From a virus, in IMG/VR virus record IMGVR_UViG_3300017752_000151, positions 1-24,795 of that record: DNA of 24,795 nucleotides, one strand, 5' to 3'. The notes beneath the pieces are model-generated. The model did not search any database and was not told where the DNA came from. It saw nothing but the letters and a program-made list of their open reading frames with translations. A program made the position numbers and the translations under genes. Below, piece after piece: positions 22,990 through 24,795 of this stretch. Within the stretch, counting starts at the first letter, position 1. Every line of letters starts with the position of its first letter.

Positions 22990-23745
22990 ATGAATCAAGG
23001 AATACTTTTTGGATCTATATTTGGTCTACCTTCTGTTACTACCAGTACAACTACTTTAGTTGAAGCGGAAACTTTTACTGCTAATGGAGAAATAACAGAT
23101 ACAGGAGCAGGAGGAGTTACAGTAAGTAGAGGTTTTTATATAGGAACTGATTCTACCTACTCTAATAATACTAAACATACAATAGCCGGTACACAAAGTA
23201 TTGGCACATTTTCATATAATGCAACAGGATTAACAGGGGCTACTACATACTACATAACTTCTTTTGCAATAGGGTATAAAGGAGAATCAGTAGGTACAAC
23301 AGTAAGTGTTGCTACCGCTACAGGAACAGTACTAGCTTATACTGCAGGTCAAACAACAGGATGGACTTATGATCAGTGTTTTTGTGGTTCAGCCAACGGT
23401 TCAGGAACTTTAGGTGCTTCTTATATGGAAATATATGCTCCTTGGTGGGGAGGAGGAGGATTTACAACTAATACTACTCTAGCATTAACTGGAAAAACTT
23501 ATGTAGAAGTTGATTATACAACTACGGCCGGAGTAGGATCTTATATGGCTTTTTCTGTAACGACTGGACATAACGGGAGTAATCCAACTGGTACATCTAT
23601 TATTACAGGAGGAAGTAGCCCTTCAGTTGCGTATACTTCAGGAGCTCAGATACCAGTAAATTTTCCGCAAGATTCAACTGTAGCTACAAGTCTGGGTAAC
23701 GCATCAAGTAGTAGAGTAAGAATAACTAGAATAGAATACTTTTAA
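22990..23745 (+). CDS. Appendage protein with FN3-like domain (251 aa)
   Basis: 251 residues, with the ATG directly after the previous stop (TAAATG). A short N-terminal attachment segment (MNQGILFGSIFGLPSV) leads to residues about 20-110. These show the pattern ANGEITDTGAGGVTVSRGFY, then GTFSYNATGLTGATTYYITS and a FAIGYKG strand, as in fibronectin type III-like domains of phage and Bacteroidota surface proteins ('TGLxxxTTYYxxxFA'). The C-terminal half (from about residue 118) has two cysteines (CFCG), aromatic residues and a jelly-roll-like strand pattern ending RVRITRIEYF. A carbohydrate-binding distal domain is plausible. It has the same length as its left neighbour but no visible homology. 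Confidence 0.75.
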   Translation: MNQGILFGSIFGLPSVTTSTTTLVEAETFTANGEITDTGAGGVTVSRGFYIGTDSTYSNNTKHTIAGTQSIGTFSYNATGLTGATTYYITSFAIGYKGESVGTTVSVATATGTVLAYTAGQTTGWTYDQCFCGSANGSGTLGASYMEIYAPWWGGGGFTTNTTLALTGKTYVEVDYTTTAGVGSYMAFSVTTGHNGSNPTGTSIITGGSSPSVAYTSGAQIPVNFPQDSTVATSLGNASSSRVRITRIEYF

Positions 23746-23754
23746 ACTAATATT

Positions 23755-23919
23755 ATGCCAAGTATAGAAAAACCTTTTCCAAGTTGGATATTAAACGAAG
23801 AACTCGATACATGGGTAGCTCCAGTAGAGTACCCTGATGTAAACTTTATCTATACATGGGATGAAGAAAACGGTGCCTGGGTACATACAGGTAACAACCA
23901 ACACCCACCTTATTCATAA
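23755..23919 (+). CDS. Small Trp-motif protein (54 aa)
   Basis: Short gene with an ATG 10 nt after the previous gene and a stop at 23917-23919. The protein reads PFPSWILNEELDTWVAPVEY (7-26) and then IYTWDEENGAWVH (32-44). These are two successive W-x-x-[ND]-E-x4-W units, the first matching the C-terminal motif of the 70-residue protein at 20433. I recognise this double-Trp pattern as a frequent small protein, or protein end, beside fibre genes of marine T4-like phages. Its function is unknown; a fibre-associated decoration or assembly role is likely from context. It is too regular in motif and spacing to be a chance frame. Confidence 0.8.
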   Translation: MPSIEKPFPSWILNEELDTWVAPVEYPDVNFIYTWDEENGAWVHTGNNQHPPYS

Positions 23920-23923
23920 AAAG

Positions 23924-23952
23924 TTGTTTGTACGATAAGTTTTTATTATATT
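23924..23952 (+). promoter_or_regulatory. Possible sigma70-type promoter
   Basis: TTGTTT (23924-23929), a 17-nt spacer and TATATT (23947-23952) give one mismatch to the -10 and three to the -35 consensus. The expected start is about 10 nt before the ATG at 23970. No TATTTAT motif occurs in this gap, unlike the structural-gene gaps. The AT-rich background makes chance matches common. Confidence 0.3.
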
Positions 23953-23969
23953 ATAGTAAAACCTGTAGT

Positions 23970-24746
23970 ATGTTCAACAAAAAGAAAAAACAAAAGTTAG
24001 TCTGGGATTTTATACCTAAACGATCTTCTAATGTTACATTTAATAACGACGGAGGAAAAAGTTTAGACGATTATTTAGTTCCTTTAGTTAGTGTTATGCC
24101 TGATTGGTTTAAAACACTTAAACAAACTAAAGATTATCTACAACAATATCCTAACGTTAGAACATGCCCATCTTTTATAGAGTTATTTAAAAACTCATAT
24201 GCTTTTATTGCTCCATGTGATTTAATATTTAAGTTTTCTAAACAAGGTATGGATGTAGTTCAAACAGAAGATGGATGGGTTAATATATCTTCACATACTG
24301 CTGTACCACCTGAAATGGGAGGAACACAAATGGGACCATTATGGGATAAAAGCTTACAGAATATAAAAATAATGTCAGGATTACAAATAGGTGTAAATAA
24401 AGGAGAGTGTAATATAATGCATATACCTGCTTATTATCATAATCCTAGATCTATTTTTTATGCACCCACAGGTATCTCCACTCTAACATCAGCTAATCCT
24501 TTAGATTTAAATCTTAATATATTTGTTGATATGACTAAACTAGATATGGATAACGGAGATACTATAAAGATTAAACACGGCACTGTTTTAGCTTATATTT
24601 ATATGCCTTCTGGTATTTTACCGCACTCTAAAGTAAAACTTGATAAAAAAATGAGAAAGAGTTTTTTAGGAGATTATCAAAGACAGTTAGATGAGTTTAG
24701 AGAAGAAAAACCTAAAGGTAAATGTCCTTTTAGTTTCTTACACTAA
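23970..24746 (+). CDS. Conserved phage protein of unknown function
   Basis: 258 residues from the ATG at 23970. A TTG at 23928 would add 14 residues but overlaps the possible promoter and is less likely. Starts with a basic run (MFNKKKKQKL). Residues about 43-48 (VMPDWF), the RTCPSFIELFKNSYAFIAPC segment (64-83) and GVNKGECNIMHIPAYYHNPR (141-160) give the protein a cupin-like or other globular beta character. The C-terminus is Lys/Glu-rich and ends KCPFSFLH. I associate this 'CP.F.......IA.CDL' pattern with hypothetical proteins widespread in T4-like cyanophages. It lacks the Ser/Gly/Thr composition of the fibre genes, so it is probably not an appendage. No catalytic motif is evident. Confidence 0.8.
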   Translation: MFNKKKKQKLVWDFIPKRSSNVTFNNDGGKSLDDYLVPLVSVMPDWFKTLKQTKDYLQQYPNVRTCPSFIELFKNSYAFIAPCDLIFKFSKQGMDVVQTEDGWVNISSHTAVPPEMGGTQMGPLWDKSLQNIKIMSGLQIGVNKGECNIMHIPAYYHNPRSIFYAPTGISTLTSANPLDLNLNIFVDMTKLDMDNGDTIKIKHGTVLAYIYMPSGILPHSKVKLDKKMRKSFLGDYQRQLDEFREEKPKGKCPFSFLH

Positions 24747-24762
24747 ATGATTATAAAGTAAC

Positions 24763-24769
24763 TATTTAT
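24763..24769 (+). promoter_or_regulatory. TATTTAT motif at right edge
   Basis: Five nt before an ATG, within the inverted repeat TATTTA-T-TAAATA (24763-24775). Its spacing equals that before the genes at 12029 and 20658. Confidence 0.38.
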
Positions 24770-24774
24770 TAAAT

Positions 24775-24795
24775 ATGATACTACAATCCCCAATA
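24775..24795 (+). CDS. Partial gene entering right edge
   Basis: Seven codons (MILQSPI) are visible before the window ends. The start is supported only by the TATTTAT motif 5 nt upstream and by the 28-nt gap after the previous stop. The product cannot be named. Confidence 0.45.

Noticed and set aside
23928-23969. TTG start extending the 258-aa protein by 14 residues
   Set aside because: The ATG at 23970 is followed by a basic start typical of soluble proteins, and the extra segment overlaps a sigma70-like promoter.
1-24795. tRNA, CRISPR array, integrase or insertion sequence
   Set aside because: No cloverleaf, regularly spaced direct repeats, recombinase motifs or terminal inverted repeats were found on reading both strands.

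Overview
The window reads as the late structural region of an uncultured T4-like (Straboviridae/Kyanoviridae-related) marine myophage. It is AT-rich, every supported gene is on the + strand, and genes are packed end to end. The diagnostic part is the left third: an acidic prohead scaffold (gp22-like), a gp23-family major capsid protein, two neck-like proteins and a gp15-like tail sheath terminator. I see no tRNA, integrase, insertion sequence, CRISPR array or reverse transcriptase.

Layout. 1-3.7 kb is the head block: a small conserved protein, scaffold and major capsid protein, each bounded by intergenic signals, including two clear intrinsic terminators. 3.7-6.5 kb is the neck/tail-completion block, four genes with 1-nt gaps or overlaps (gp13-like, unknown, gp14-like, gp15-like). 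6.5-23.8 kb is a long run of about fourteen appendage or decoration genes. They are built from shared pieces: Ser/Gly/Thr-rich 'TGSL' strands, GDGSxLTG motifs, SSSAQI motifs, a 67-residue beta-rich repeat present six times, and shared N-terminal handles. At its centre is an 1844-residue structural protein. Near its right end is an intact-looking subtilisin-like (S8) serine protease with an I9-like propeptide. From 23.9 kb a conserved non-fibre gene follows, and the first codons of another gene enter at the right edge.

How the genes work together (inference). The scaffold and capsid protein build the prohead, the gp13/gp14-like proteins close the neck, and the gp15-like protein caps the contracted-tail tube and sheath. 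The fibre-like set would supply alternative or combined host-contact structures, and the protease could mature or modify them, or act on host surface protein.

Regulation. The heptamer TATTTAT lies on the + strand in ten of the gaps that separate gene groups and is absent from the tightly coupled junctions. It is the complement-strand reading of part of the T4 late promoter octamer, so its direction and role are open. Start codons generally lack a Shine-Dalgarno sequence and have A/T-rich leaders. This fits a host that does not depend on Shine-Dalgarno pairing (Bacteroidota or some marine bacteria are possible), but the host cannot be fixed from this window.
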